Below, piece after piece: positions 43,529 to 52,740 of a stretch of DNA of 64,000 nucleotides; within the stretch, counting starts at the first letter, position 1, and every line of letters begins with the position of its first letter. The stretch is from NCBI GenBank assembly GCA_963819855.1, contig CAWFYC010000022.1, positions 1 through 64,000 of the forward strand. Direction: 5' to 3'. This DNA comes from JAMXLO01 sp963819855 (lineage in GTDB: Bacteria > Pseudomonadota > Alphaproteobacteria > Acetobacterales > Acetobacteraceae). The notes beneath the pieces are model-generated. The model was not told the DNA's origin. It ran no database searches and saw nothing but the letters and a program-made list of their open reading frames with translations. Both the position numbers and the translations under genes were made by a program.

Positions 43529-44872
43529 TCACGGCTGCAACACATTGCGCATCGGATAGGCGTTGGCATCGGCGTCGTTCACCGGTTCGACGCCGAAACG
43601 TACCTCGATGGTCCGCAGGATCGAACCGAAATCGTACGGCGTGTGGTCGACGTTGCCGCGCTTCACCGTCGGGCCGACCGCGATCAGCGGGATACGCGTG
43701 CCGGGGCCCCACTTGTCGCGTCGCGGCGGGGCGACGTGATCCCACTGCCCGCCATTCTCATCATAGGTGATGATGATCAGCATGTCCTGATAGGCAGCAC
43801 TGTGTTGCAGCATCGCCACCAGCTCGCCCAGATGGCCGTCGCCATCGGCCACGTTGGTGTAGCCGGGATGCTGGTTGAACTGGCCGATCGGCTTGTAGAA
43901 CACCACCTGCGGCAGCGTGTTCTGCTGAATGTCGCGCACGAAGTCCTTGTAGTCCTGCAAGTGTGTCTTTTGCGCCGGCGTGCCGGGTGCGAGGTCCTGG
44001 AAGTACTGCAGCGGCTGATGATGGAACTGGAAGCGATCGTCCGGGTGACCCGCCATCGCGTCGTCGTAGCCGCCGGAATACCACTTCCAGGAGATTCCTT
44101 TGGCGTCCATTCTGTCGCCGATATGCGGCATGGTCTGCGGCGGCACCAGCTTCGACTGGTCGGTGTCGGACGGCGCGTGCAGATAGACCGAGCGGGTGGT
44201 ATTGACCGCATAGCCGTCAGGCGTCACCTGGCCATCCTTCACCATGTTGCCGTTGGCATCCAGCTTGGCAACCATCGCTTCCGGTGCGTTGGGGAACTTG
44301 AAGGCGCAGGCGCAGACCAGGAATGCGTGGTTCAGGAACGAGCCCCCGAACGCCGAGTGGAACATCGCGTCGCCAAGCGTGAAGTCGCGCGCGAGTTTCC
44401 ACAGATTGGTCGCGGAGATGTCGAAGTAACCCATGACGAGGCCTTTTGCAGTCGACACCTGGGCATAGCGGTTCATCGCGCCGCCATTGATCTGCATCTG
44501 CTCCTGGTAGAACGCATGGATCAGGTCGCCGGTCTCCTCCTCCAGCGACACAAACGGATTGATCTCGAACGGCTGATTGGGCAGTAGCGCGGGAAAGCGC
44601 GGGTCCTCGGCGACTGGCCTGAGGTTGCTGTCGATCGCCGCCGGCAGATACTTGTACGGCTTGCCGTCGGGGCCGATCTGCGGCGCCGTACCGATGGCAT
44701 TGGCGAAGCCGTCGGCACCCGGGAACCTGCCGAAGAAATTATCGAAGCTGCGGTTCTCCTGAAAGATCACCACGATGTGGCCGATCTTCGCCAACGGATC
44801 GTTGCCCGCCGGCTGTGCCAACGCCGATGTTGCCGCAACCAGACCAATCGCCGCCAACATGGCGCTGCGCAT
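43529..44872 (-). CDS. Phosphoesterase of the phospholipase C / acid phosphatase AcpA family
   Basis: This 447-residue exported enzyme hydrolyses phosphate esters such as phospholipids or nucleotides. It has a signal peptide (residues 1-20, ending TSALAQP), the signature IVVIFQENRSFDNFFGRFPGADG, HSAFGGSFLNHAF, and IITYDENGGQWDHVAPP, which carries active-site metal ligands. The length fits the family. The ATG at 44872 follows GGGAGATTG. It ends 1 bp from the convergent glycosyltransferase stop. Confidence 0.9.
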   Translation of the reverse strand: MRSAMLAAIGLVAATSALAQPAGNDPLAKIGHIVVIFQENRSFDNFFGRFPGADGFANAIGTAPQIGPDGKPYKYLPAAIDSNLRPVAEDPRFPALLPNQPFEINPFVSLEEETGDLIHAFYQEQMQINGGAMNRYAQVSTAKGLVMGYFDISATNLWKLARDFTLGDAMFHSAFGGSFLNHAFLVCACAFKFPNAPEAMVAKLDANGNMVKDGQVTPDGYAVNTTRSVYLHAPSDTDQSKLVPPQTMPHIGDRMDAKGISWKWYSGGYDDAMAGHPDDRFQFHHQPLQYFQDLAPGTPAQKTHLQDYKDFVRDIQQNTLPQVVFYKPIGQFNQHPGYTNVADGDGHLGELVAMLQHSAAYQDMLIIITYDENGGQWDHVAPPRRDKWGPGTRIPLIAVGPTVKRGNVDHTPYDFGSILRTIEVRFGVEPVNDADANAYPMRNVLQP

Positions 44873-44972
44873 GTGCAATCTCCCGAGGTAGCCGTTTCGT
44901 AGCCCACACGATATGGCCGGTCGGAGCCGCGTCAATCACGCGATGCATGAAGCATCGATGACACGTCGCCGC

Positions 44973-45551
44973 TCAGCGGGCCGCCTTCTCGATCGCCGCG
45001 AAGTCGATCAGGCCGATGAAGCTCTTCAGCGTGGCATCCGGGGTATCCGAATTGCCGTCGATCTTCACGATCACCTTGTCGGCAACCAGTGTCATGTAGG
45101 TGTGATCGTTCTCGGTGTACGACATGCGACGCCCCCCGATCACGACGGTCTTCATGCCGCCGATCGCACCGAGCGGGCTGCTGATCAGCGACGCCAGCGT
45201 CTGCAGCATCGGCGAATCCGCCACCAGCTGCACCTCGACGCGCTGGATGCCGTTGTGATAGGCGCGGCTGGCGGTCGTGCCGCCGCCGAGCATCGCCACA
45301 CTGACCGCGGTGGCTTCGGCGGGGTCGGCCGTCCAGCCTGGCGGCGGAGGCGGCAGCAGCTTCTTCAGACCATCGGCGCGCGACTGGCGCAGTAGATTGG
45401 TGGCGGCGTCCAGTGCGGCGATCGCGGTCTGCGTGTCGTGGTTCTGATAGGCCTTCAGCGCCTCGCTGATCTGGTCCGTCACATCGTCCGCGTGGGCAGC
45501 GGACACCGCGGCGATACTGAGGAGCAAGGTGGCGATGCAGCGTAGCCGCAT
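44973..45551 (-). CDS. Exported protein of unknown function
   Basis: This 192-residue protein has a signal peptide (residues 1-22, ending VSAAHADD). The mature part begins with a helical stretch, then a PPPPPGWTADP turn at about 68-78, and a beta-rich C-terminal part. I do not know the family; it resembles small periplasmic proteins of unknown function. It lies 9 bp after the transketolase-like gene on the same strand, so it may be cotranscribed. Confidence 0.6.
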   Translation of the reverse strand: MRLRCIATLLLSIAAVSAAHADDVTDQISEALKAYQNHDTQTAIAALDAATNLLRQSRADGLKKLLPPPPPGWTADPAEATAVSVAMLGGGTTASRAYHNGIQRVEVQLVADSPMLQTLASLISSPLGAIGGMKTVVIGGRRMSYTENDHTYMTLVADKVIVKIDGNSDTPDATLKSFIGLIDFAAIEKAAR

Positions 45552-45560
45552 CCTCCGGTC

Positions 45561-47930
45561 CTACGCCAATAAAGCCTGTGCGCAGGCGTCGAGTATGGCT
45601 TCCGCGTCGATGTCGTATTCATGGTACAGATCCGGAATGTCGCCGCTTTGGCCGAAGTGATCCGGCCCGAGCGGCACCACACGCTGGCCGCGCACCGCAC
45701 CCAGCCAGGCATGCGTTGCGGGGTGACCGTCCAGCACCGTTACCAGAGCGGCCTGGGGTGCAAGCGGCGCCAGCACGCGCTCGACATGCGACACGGCAGT
45801 GCGGTCGCCGTTGCGCCGGGCACGCGAAGCGGCGAGCCAGCCGGCATGCAGCCGATCCGGGCTGGTGATCGCCAGCAGTCCGGAGCCAGGCTCCTCCGCG
45901 GCCAGTTCGGCGAATGCAGCGATGGCCTCGGGTGCGACCGGTCCCTGGTAGGCGATCGCGATCCGCGCTCCCGCCGCCGGCACCACCAGCCAGTGCGCCC
46001 CCTCGATCACCGCCCGATCATCCAGCGTCCGTGCCGGCTGCTCGAGCTGGCGTGTGGACAGACGTAACCACACGGCTGAGCCGTCCGGACGCTGCATGTG
46101 GTCGAACGCGTGACGCAGCAGAACAGCCAGCTCGTCGACATGCGCCGGCTCGAAGCTCGCCAGCCGATCGGCGGCCATGCCGATCAGCGGCGTGTTGATC
46201 GACTGATGCTGCCCGCCCTCGGGCGCCAAGGTCAGGCCCGACGGCGTGGAGACCAGCAGGAAGCGCGCATCCTGGTAGCAGGCATAGATCAGTGCATCGA
46301 GGCCGCGGTTGACGAACGGATCGTACACGGTGCCAATCGGCAGCACGCGCGCACCGGTCATCGCCGGCGTCAGTCCCGCCGCGCCCAGCAGCAAAAACAG
46401 ATTCTGCTCGGCGATGCCGAGTTCGATGTGCTGACCCTTGGGCGACATGCCCCAGCGCTGCGCACTCGCCAGCTTCGCGTCGCGGAATACGTCGTTACGC
46501 GTGTGCCGGTCGAAGATGCCGCGCCGGTTCACCCACGGACCGAGATTGGTCGATACCGTCACATCCGGCGACGTGGTCACGATATGCGCGGCCAGCGCCT
46601 TCAACTCGTCCTGGCCACGGCCGATCTCGGCGAGGATGTCGCCGAAGCCCCCCTGCGTGGACATCCGCCGGCCGGCGAGTTTTCCGAGCGGCAGCGATGC
46701 CGGCACCGGCACCATGGGCGCACTGAGCGAACGGCCTTCCGGCGTAAGCGGCGTGGCGAACGGACATGCCGCGAGAAAACCGTGAAGCTGGTCCTCGGGC
46801 ACATCCAGGCCTTCGAAAACGTCCCACTCATAACCGGGGCGAATGCCCATCGACGCGCGGAACCCCTCCATCTGCTCCTTGGTCATCAGCCCGGCGTGGT
46901 TGTCCTTATGGCCGGCGAATGGCAGACCCATGCCCTTGATGGTGTAGGCGATGAAACAGGTCGGCTGATCGCCGTCCGCCTCGGCGCGCAGCGTGTCGAT
47001 CACCGTCTCGATGTCGTGCCCGCCGAGATTGGTCATCAGCGCGGCGAGTTCGTCATCCGACAACGGGTCGATAATCGCCCGCGCCTTGGACCGTCCGAGA
47101 TCCGCCAGCAACGCCTGGCGCCACGACGCACCGCCCTGGAACGTCAGCGCCGAATAGAGCGAGTTCGGACAGTCGTCGATCCAGGCACGCAAAGCCTCGC
47201 CGCCCTCCAGCGCAAACGCTGCCTCGAGCCTGCGGCCGTACTTGATGGTGACGACGTTCCAGCCCATGTCGCGGAACAGGCCCTCGATGCGGCCGAACAG
47301 CCGGTCTGGCACGACGGAATCCAGGCTCTGGCGGTTGTAATCGACGATCCACCACAGATTGCGGACGTCGTGCTTCCAGCCTTCCATCAGTGCTTCGTAG
47401 ATGTTGCCTTCATCGAGTTCGGCGTCGCCCGCGATGGCGATATGGCGGCCAGGCGGCAGGTCGGTGCGGCCCAGCCCGTGCAGCCGCACATAGTCGGCCA
47501 TCAGCGCGGAGAACGTTGTCATCGCCACGCCAAGACCGACCGAGCCCGTGGAGAAATCCACCTCCGGCCCGTCCTTCGTCCGCGACGGATAGGACTGCAC
47601 ACCACCCAACTGCCGCAGCCCTTGCATCTTCTCCAGCGTCTGCCGGCCGAACAGGTAGTTGATCGCGTGGAACACCGGGCCGGCATGCGGCTTCACCGCG
47701 ATACGGTCCTGCGGTCGGGCGATCTCGAAATACAGCGCTGTCATGATCGAGATCACCGAGGCGCACGACGCCTGATGCCCACCCACCTTCAGCCCGTCGC
47801 GGTTGGGACGGATGTGGTTGGCCTGGTGGATCATCCACGACGACAGCCACAGCAGCTTGCGTTCGAGTTGCCGCAGGAGGTGCAGCCGCTCGTTCGTCGC
47901 GGTGCCGGAGATGGTCGTTGCGGTGTCCAT
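45561..47930 (-). CDS. Transketolase / homodimeric pyruvate dehydrogenase E1-like enzyme
   Basis: This 789-residue thiamine-diphosphate enzyme has the full transketolase-like architecture. The N-terminal TPP domain has HAGPVFHAINYLFGRQ, STGSVGLGVAMTTF and GDAELDEGNIYEAL. The middle pyrimidine-binding domain has LGIAEQNLFLLLGAAG, and a C-domain follows. The segment LGGVQSYPSRTKDGPEVDFSTGS resembles AceE-type E1 rather than classic transketolase. Which 2-oxoacid or ketose it uses is not clear. The ATG at 47930 overlaps the stop codon of the Uma2 gene by one base, indicating translational coupling. Confidence 0.8.
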   Translation of the reverse strand: MDTATTISGTATNERLHLLRQLERKLLWLSSWMIHQANHIRPNRDGLKVGGHQASCASVISIMTALYFEIARPQDRIAVKPHAGPVFHAINYLFGRQTLEKMQGLRQLGGVQSYPSRTKDGPEVDFSTGSVGLGVAMTTFSALMADYVRLHGLGRTDLPPGRHIAIAGDAELDEGNIYEALMEGWKHDVRNLWWIVDYNRQSLDSVVPDRLFGRIEGLFRDMGWNVVTIKYGRRLEAAFALEGGEALRAWIDDCPNSLYSALTFQGGASWRQALLADLGRSKARAIIDPLSDDELAALMTNLGGHDIETVIDTLRAEADGDQPTCFIAYTIKGMGLPFAGHKDNHAGLMTKEQMEGFRASMGIRPGYEWDVFEGLDVPEDQLHGFLAACPFATPLTPEGRSLSAPMVPVPASLPLGKLAGRRMSTQGGFGDILAEIGRGQDELKALAAHIVTTSPDVTVSTNLGPWVNRRGIFDRHTRNDVFRDAKLASAQRWGMSPKGQHIELGIAEQNLFLLLGAAGLTPAMTGARVLPIGTVYDPFVNRGLDALIYACYQDARFLLVSTPSGLTLAPEGGQHQSINTPLIGMAADRLASFEPAHVDELAVLLRHAFDHMQRPDGSAVWLRLSTRQLEQPARTLDDRAVIEGAHWLVVPAAGARIAIAYQGPVAPEAIAAFAELAAEEPGSGLLAITSPDRLHAGWLAASRARRNGDRTAVSHVERVLAPLAPQAALVTVLDGHPATHAWLGAVRGQRVVPLGPDHFGQSGDIPDLYHEYDIDAEAILDACAQALLA

Positions 47931-48529
47931 CACCCAGCCAGACGATGCACGTTGGTCGGCTCAACGCCGAAGTAGATCCGCTCCAGCGGAATCGTGAACG
48001 CCAGCGCGTCGAACAGCAGACTGTCATCGGCATGGGTGAGTGTTTCGAACTCCCACCCGATGTCGGTCTTCCGGTAGTGCTCGACACGCATCTGGTCCTG
48101 ATAGACCAGAGCGATGTGCCGCAACGTCGGCAGTGATTTGTAGAAGCGGAGTTTTTCGCCTCGGTCCACATCGATGGTCGAAGGTGACAGGACCTCCACC
48201 ACGACAAGGGCGTCGGTGATGAAATTGCGCGTGCCGAGACGGCCGCATCGGACCACGACATCGGGCCGCGTCCTATAGCTATCGCTTGGCAGGTCAGATC
48301 GCTGCACGCCGATGCCGCCCTGATAAACATGGCAGCGCGCCGGATCGACCGCCATTGCCAAGGGCGCACCGATGTTGGTTGCAATCTTCTCGTGGACCTC
48401 CGTCGGATTGGTCATCGCGACGATGCGGCCAGCGACCAGCTCCCACAGCGAATCGTCCACCTGAGAATCGAGGAACGCGTCGAACCTGGCGACCGTCACC
48501 ACCGCGTCGGTCTGAATTGCCTCGGACAT
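47930..48529 (-). CDS. Uma2 family (DUF820) putative endonuclease
   Basis: This 199-residue protein is of the Uma2/DUF820 family, restriction-endonuclease-like fold. The likely acidic residues are in RPDVVVRCG and VVEVLSPSTIDVDRGEK, the PD-(D/E)xK-like core. The family's activity is inferred rather than well characterised. It has a GGAGGGGACG ribosome site. Its stop overlaps the transketolase-like start. The gene upstream is malonyl-CoA decarboxylase, 11 bp away. It has no obvious link to either neighbour. Confidence 0.8.
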   Translation of the reverse strand: MSEAIQTDAVVTVARFDAFLDSQVDDSLWELVAGRIVAMTNPTEVHEKIATNIGAPLAMAVDPARCHVYQGGIGVQRSDLPSDSYRTRPDVVVRCGRLGTRNFITDALVVVEVLSPSTIDVDRGEKLRFYKSLPTLRHIALVYQDQMRVEHYRKTDIGWEFETLTHADDSLLFDALAFTIPLERIYFGVEPTNVHRLAG

Positions 48530-48540
48530 CGTCCCCTCCG

Positions 48541-49920
48541 TCAGCTCCATCCGCGCGCCAGCCGCCGCACCGTGGTGGACGCGTTGCGCTTGCCCTCGCC
48601 GGCGTAGTCCTCGTGCCAGTCCTCGATCTTGGCCGGATCATACAGGTAGTTGACCATCAGCGTCGCGCTCTCCTTGGCGCCCTTCTCCGAGGTGTCGCCC
48701 AAAATGTTGAGCCGTTCCACCCGCGCGCCGTTCGACAAATGGAAGTGGGCCACCGAATCGCGCGCCCGTTTCCGGTGATTGGCCTCCACCAGCAGGTAGC
48801 GCGCGCACAGCCGCAGCAGCACCGGCTCCGCGGTCTTGCGCAGACCCGCCTCGCGCCACCAGCCACGCTTGGCCACGATCCCCGCCAACGCCTGCTTGCC
48901 GGAAGGCGCCGGCATCGCCGAACTGAGGCTGGCCGACTCCTCGTCCGACAGCAGTCCCGGCTGGTCGCCGGCAAGCTTCTCGTCCAGCCAGGCGCGGAAG
49001 CCAGGGATCGGCGACAGCGTGGCGTACGTCTTCAGGTTGCGAAATTCGCCGGACAGCTCCTCGACCACCCGCTTGATCAGGAAGTTGCCGAAGCTGATGC
49101 CCGCCAGCCCCTGCTGGCAGTTGCTGATAGAATAGAAGATCGCGGTATCCGCCTCGCGCGGATCCAGCACCGGTGCCTTCTCGTCCAGCAGACCCTGCAC
49201 GCTGCCGGCCAGCCCCTTCACCAGCGCCACCTCGACGAAGATCAGCGGCTCGCCGGGCATGCGCGGATGGAAGAACGCATAGCAGCGGCGGTCGGAATCC
49301 AGCCGGTTCTTGAGATCGCGCCAGGAGCGGATCTCGTGCACCGCCTCATAGCCGACCAGCTTCTCCAGCAGCGCCGCCGGACTGTTCCAGTCGATGCGGT
49401 GCAGTTCGAGGAAACCGATGTCGAACCAGGCAGCAAGCAGACCGCGCAGGTCGGCATCCAGCGCCGCCAGCAGCTTGTCATCGCGCCGGACCGTCAACAG
49501 GAAGCCGCGCAGATCGACCAGGAACTTGCGGCCGTCCGGTATGGTGGTGAACTGGGTCAGCAGCCGCAGCCGCGGCGGCTCCAGCGCACGGCGCAGCGCG
49601 GCCTTCGCGGTCGCAAGTTCGGCCGGATCGACCGCTGCCTGCACCTCCACGTAGGCGTGCGCTACCGCATCGGCGTCGGAATCGAAGCTGGCAAGCGTGC
49701 GCAGGAATTCCGTGCGGCCGGCTTCGTTCAATTCCTGATAGGTTTCCGCCAGCTTCGCCGCACGGTTGCGCCCGCTGACCTCGCCGCCGCGGCCTGCCAG
49801 GCAGGATCGCATCTGCGCGGCGATCGACTCGTCCTCGACGCCCGCCGCCATGTCGCGCCAGACCGTGGTGATCCGGCGGATGGCTCGGTCGAGCAGACCA
49901 GGGGCGGCGATGTCACTCAT
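48541..49920 (-). CDS. Malonyl-CoA decarboxylase
   Basis: This 459-residue enzyme converts malonyl-CoA to acetyl-CoA and CO2. The N-domain is helical, and the catalytic acyltransferase-like domain contains FYSISNCQQGLAGISFGNFLIKRV, with the conserved serine, and HFHLSNGARVERLNI, with the catalytic histidine. It ends NYLYDPAKIEDWHEDY, a family hallmark. The length matches bacterial MatA-type enzymes. It runs minus before the Uma2 and transketolase-like genes; no malonate transporter or MatB is adjacent. Confidence 0.93.
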   Translation of the reverse strand: MSDIAAPGLLDRAIRRITTVWRDMAAGVEDESIAAQMRSCLAGRGGEVSGRNRAAKLAETYQELNEAGRTEFLRTLASFDSDADAVAHAYVEVQAAVDPAELATAKAALRRALEPPRLRLLTQFTTIPDGRKFLVDLRGFLLTVRRDDKLLAALDADLRGLLAAWFDIGFLELHRIDWNSPAALLEKLVGYEAVHEIRSWRDLKNRLDSDRRCYAFFHPRMPGEPLIFVEVALVKGLAGSVQGLLDEKAPVLDPREADTAIFYSISNCQQGLAGISFGNFLIKRVVEELSGEFRNLKTYATLSPIPGFRAWLDEKLAGDQPGLLSDEESASLSSAMPAPSGKQALAGIVAKRGWWREAGLRKTAEPVLLRLCARYLLVEANHRKRARDSVAHFHLSNGARVERLNILGDTSEKGAKESATLMVNYLYDPAKIEDWHEDYAGEGKRNASTTVRRLARGWS

Positions 49921-49947
49921 GCATGCGCTCCTCGCGACGGACGCCGA

Positions 49948-51417
49948 TCATAGACGTCCGCGAGGTAGATGTGGCGGACACGTTGCTTCGACCAGGGCCG
50001 CCGTGATGGCCGAAAGCAAGTCCTCCGCCACCAAACCAGGTCCGGCGAGGGCACCGGCACGCCCGTGCAGGAATGCGCCGGCGGCCGCGGCATCCCAGGG
50101 CAGCATGCGCTGCGCCAACAGTCCGGCGATCAGGCCGGCGAGCACATCGCCGGACCCGGCGGTGGCCAGCCAAGGAGGTGCGGACGCGTTGATCGCGACC
50201 TTGCCATCGGGCGCGGCGATGATCGTATCGGCACCCTTCAACAGCACGGCCGCACCCGTGCGCGCGGCGGCGGCACGCACCGCGCCGATGCGATCCGGCC
50301 CAGGAGCGCCGAACACACGCGCGAATTCGCCAGCGTGCGGGGTGAGCACCGCCGCGCCGCGCAACGCATCCGGCGCGTCGGCGAAGGCAGTAAACACATC
50401 GGCGTCAGCGACAACGCAGCGTCCGGCCGACAGCAGCAGAGGCAGCGTGGCTCGTGCGGCATCAGGCCCCAGCCCGGGTCCGCATACCCAGACATTGCGA
50501 CGTTGATCACCGAGCAGTTCTACCAGCGGCGCCTCGCTCACCAGCACTCCAGGCGATCCAGCGCGATAGACGTTCCCGCTCCCGGTCGCCGCGATCGTGA
50601 CCAGACCTGCGCCGCCCCGCCGGGCCGCATCGGCAGCCAGTCGCGCCGCCCCGGTCATCGTCTCGCCGCCCACCACGGTGACATGGCCACGCGAATATTT
50701 GTGCGACTGCGGGTCGGGAGTCGGCAGACGCCACAGTTCCGGCAGGTTGGCGAAGCAGGTCGCCGGCACCTGTCGTAAGATCGCACTGGGCAGGCCGATG
50801 TCGGCCAACACGGTCTCGCCGCACAACTCGCGGCCCGGCAGCAGCAGGTGCCCCGGCTTGAGCCGAAAAAAGGTAACCGTCAGCGCCGCTTGCGGTGCGA
50901 AGCCGCGCATCGCGCCGTTGGCGCCATCCAGGCCGCTCGGCACATCCACGGCGACCACGCAGCGCGCCGCGCGCAGGGCATCGGCCACGACGCCGTCCAC
51001 CTCGCGCGCCAGGCCAGCGCCGAACACGGCGTCGATCACGAGCTCCGAGCGGGCCGCTTCCGCCGCGGAAAACTGGGCGGACGGGCCACACCACCGGGAG
51101 GCAGCATCGGCGGCGTCGGAGCCGGCGCGCGGTGAGGCAAGTGCAGCCAATGCCACTGGCCAGCCCATTTGCTGCAACAGCCGCGCCGCCACATAGCCGT
51201 CGCCGCCATTGTTGCCGGGCCCGGCAAGCACGAGCGTCCGACACGGTCGGAACCGCCGGACGATGGCACGTGCCACCGCGCGACCGGCATTGGCCATCAG
51301 TGCCGGCCCAGCCACGCCAAGTGCGGGCGCGGCCGCGTCGGCGCGCGCCATCTCATCTGGCGTCAGTAGCTCCGGACGCCCGGCAAGCGAGCGCAATCGC
51401 TCAGGATCGAACACCAC
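49948..51417 (-). CDS. nnr: Bifunctional NAD(P)HX epimerase / dehydratase
   Basis: This 489-residue metabolite-repair enzyme rescues hydrated NAD(P)H. The N-terminal epimerase (YjeF_N) has VLAGPGNNGGDGYVAARLL and ELVIDAVFGAGL. The C-terminal ADP-dependent dehydratase domain has LTPHAGEFARVFG, LKGADTIIAAPDG and TAGSGDVLAGLIAG. The start is taken at a GTG (51417) where coding character begins (VVFDPERLRSL); the extension further upstream overlaps the divergent gene at 51474 and is not used. No ATG lies at that point. Confidence 0.85.
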   Translation of the reverse strand: MVFDPERLRSLAGRPELLTPDEMARADAAAPALGVAGPALMANAGRAVARAIVRRFRPCRTLVLAGPGNNGGDGYVAARLLQQMGWPVALAALASPRAGSDAADAASRWCGPSAQFSAAEAARSELVIDAVFGAGLAREVDGVVADALRAARCVVAVDVPSGLDGANGAMRGFAPQAALTVTFFRLKPGHLLLPGRELCGETVLADIGLPSAILRQVPATCFANLPELWRLPTPDPQSHKYSRGHVTVVGGETMTGAARLAADAARRGGAGLVTIAATGSGNVYRAGSPGVLVSEAPLVELLGDQRRNVWVCGPGLGPDAARATLPLLLSAGRCVVADADVFTAFADAPDALRGAAVLTPHAGEFARVFGAPGPDRIGAVRAAAARTGAAVLLKGADTIIAAPDGKVAINASAPPWLATAGSGDVLAGLIAGLLAQRMLPWDAAAAGAFLHGRAGALAGPGLVAEDLLSAITAALVEATCPPHLPRGRL

Positions 51418-51473
51418 GCGTTGACTCTGCGTGGCCGCGGGGCTGACCTCAAGGGGTCCAGGAGGAGATCGGC

Positions 51474-52403
51474 ATGACCCAGGTGGCGGTGGTTGGCGCG
51501 GGACTGATCGGTCGCGCCTGGTCGATCGTGTTCGCGCGCGCCGGTTTCGATGTGGCGCTGTGGGATCCGTATCCGCAGCAGGTCGAGGCGGCACTCGGCT
51601 TCATCGCCGAGCGACTGCCGGAACTGCAGGAGGTCGGACTGCTCGAGGAGGCGCCGGCAGTGGTGGCCGCCCGGGTGCGCCCGGCGTCGACGCTGTCCGA
51701 GGCGGTGCGTGACGCGGAGCATGTGCAGGAGAACGGGCCGGAACAGGTGGCGGCGAAGCAGGCGCTGTTCGCCGAGCTCGATCGCCTCGCACCTCCGGAT
51801 GCCGTGCTGGCAAGTTCGAGCAGCGGGATTCCCGCCAGCGCCTACACCAAGGACCTTGCAGGCCGCGCCCGCTGTCTGGTCGCCCATCCGGTGAACCCGC
51901 CTTATCTTATCCCGCTGGTCGAATTGTGCCCCGCGCCATGGACCGATCCGGCGGCGGTGTCGCGGACCCGCACGCTGATGACGAATGCTGGCCAGGTGCC
52001 GGCGACGGTGAACAAGGAGATGGACGGCTTCGCGCTGAACCGCCTGCAAGGCGCGTTGCTCGCGGAGGCATTCCGGCTGGTGGCCGATGACGTGGTCTCG
52101 CCGGCGGACCTCGATGCACTGGTAAAACACGGGCTTGGACTCCGGTGGAGCTTCATGGGGCCGTTGGAGACGATCGATCTGAATGCGCCGGGTGGGCTGC
52201 AGGACTACTGCGAGCGCTACGGTCCGCTGTATGCCGAGTTGCAGACGCAGATGACGCCGCGCGAATGGAGCTCGACATTGATCGACCGGCTACAGGTGGC
52301 GCGGCGGGCAGAGCTGCCTGCCAACATGCAGGGTGTGCGCCAGGAATGGCGCGACCGACGGCTGATGGCGCTGCTCGCGCACAAGGCAACACAGCCGGAT
52401 TGA
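51474..52403 (+). CDS. 3-hydroxyacyl-CoA dehydrogenase family protein (lambda-crystallin type)
   Basis: This 309-residue NAD-dependent dehydrogenase has the cofactor motif VAVVGAGLIGRAWSIVFARAGFDVALWD (residues 4-31), the middle segment HPVNPPYLIPLVELCP with the catalytic histidine, and NKEMDGFALNRLQGALLAEAF, as in lambda-crystallin/L-gulonate or 3-hydroxyacyl-CoA dehydrogenases. The length fits the shorter group. The substrate is not determinable. AGGAGGAGATCGGC precedes the ATG, an excellent ribosome site. It diverges from nnr with 56 bp between. Confidence 0.9.
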   Translation: MTQVAVVGAGLIGRAWSIVFARAGFDVALWDPYPQQVEAALGFIAERLPELQEVGLLEEAPAVVAARVRPASTLSEAVRDAEHVQENGPEQVAAKQALFAELDRLAPPDAVLASSSSGIPASAYTKDLAGRARCLVAHPVNPPYLIPLVELCPAPWTDPAAVSRTRTLMTNAGQVPATVNKEMDGFALNRLQGALLAEAFRLVADDVVSPADLDALVKHGLGLRWSFMGPLETIDLNAPGGLQDYCERYGPLYAELQTQMTPREWSSTLIDRLQVARRAELPANMQGVRQEWRDRRLMALLAHKATQPD

Positions 52404-52421
52404 GCTTGCGGCGCCCACCGG

Positions 52422-52446
52422 TCATCTTATATGACTAGTCGGATGA
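52422..52446. promoter_or_regulatory. Palindromic site before the antitoxin gene
   Basis: TCATC and GATGA frame the perfect palindrome GACTAGTC (52433-52440), giving a symmetric site 22 bp before the antitoxin ATG. It is a candidate operator for autoregulation by the Phd-type antitoxin. Confidence 0.35.
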
Positions 52447-52467
52447 ACTGACCATAACGGGACGACC

Positions 52468-52740
52468 ATGGACGCTGGCGAAACCATCGGCGCGGCCGAG
52501 TTCAAGACACATTGCCTGGAGATTCTCGATCGGCTGAGCGCACGCGAGGTTTCCCGCGTAACGATCACCAAACGCGGCCGTCCGGTCGCCGTGCTGGTAC
52601 CACCCGACGATGCACGTGATGCGGTTCGGCAGCTTCACGGCTTCCTGCGTGGTTCGGTGGTCATTCCGCCCGGAACCGACCTGACCGCTCCGACTCTCGG
52701 CGAACCGCTCGATGCGGCGGCAGGACGGCTGCATCGATGA
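52468..52740 (+). CDS. Phd/YefM-type antitoxin
   Basis: This 90-residue DNA-binding antitoxin has the typical start IGAAEFKTHCLEILDRL and the beta-hairpin VTITKRGRPVAVLVPPDD (about residues 30-48), then a variable C-terminal tail that would bind the toxin. Its stop overlaps the toxin start by 4 bp (ATGA). It has no other partner nearby. A palindromic sequence 22 bp upstream may be its operator. Confidence 0.9.
   Translation: MDAGETIGAAEFKTHCLEILDRLSAREVSRVTITKRGRPVAVLVPPDDARDAVRQLHGFLRGSVVIPPGTDLTAPTLGEPLDAAAGRLHR

Noticed and set aside
46098..47975. 625-residue open frame antisense to the TPP enzyme
   Set aside because: No family features and high arginine/glutamine; the minus-strand protein has clear domains.
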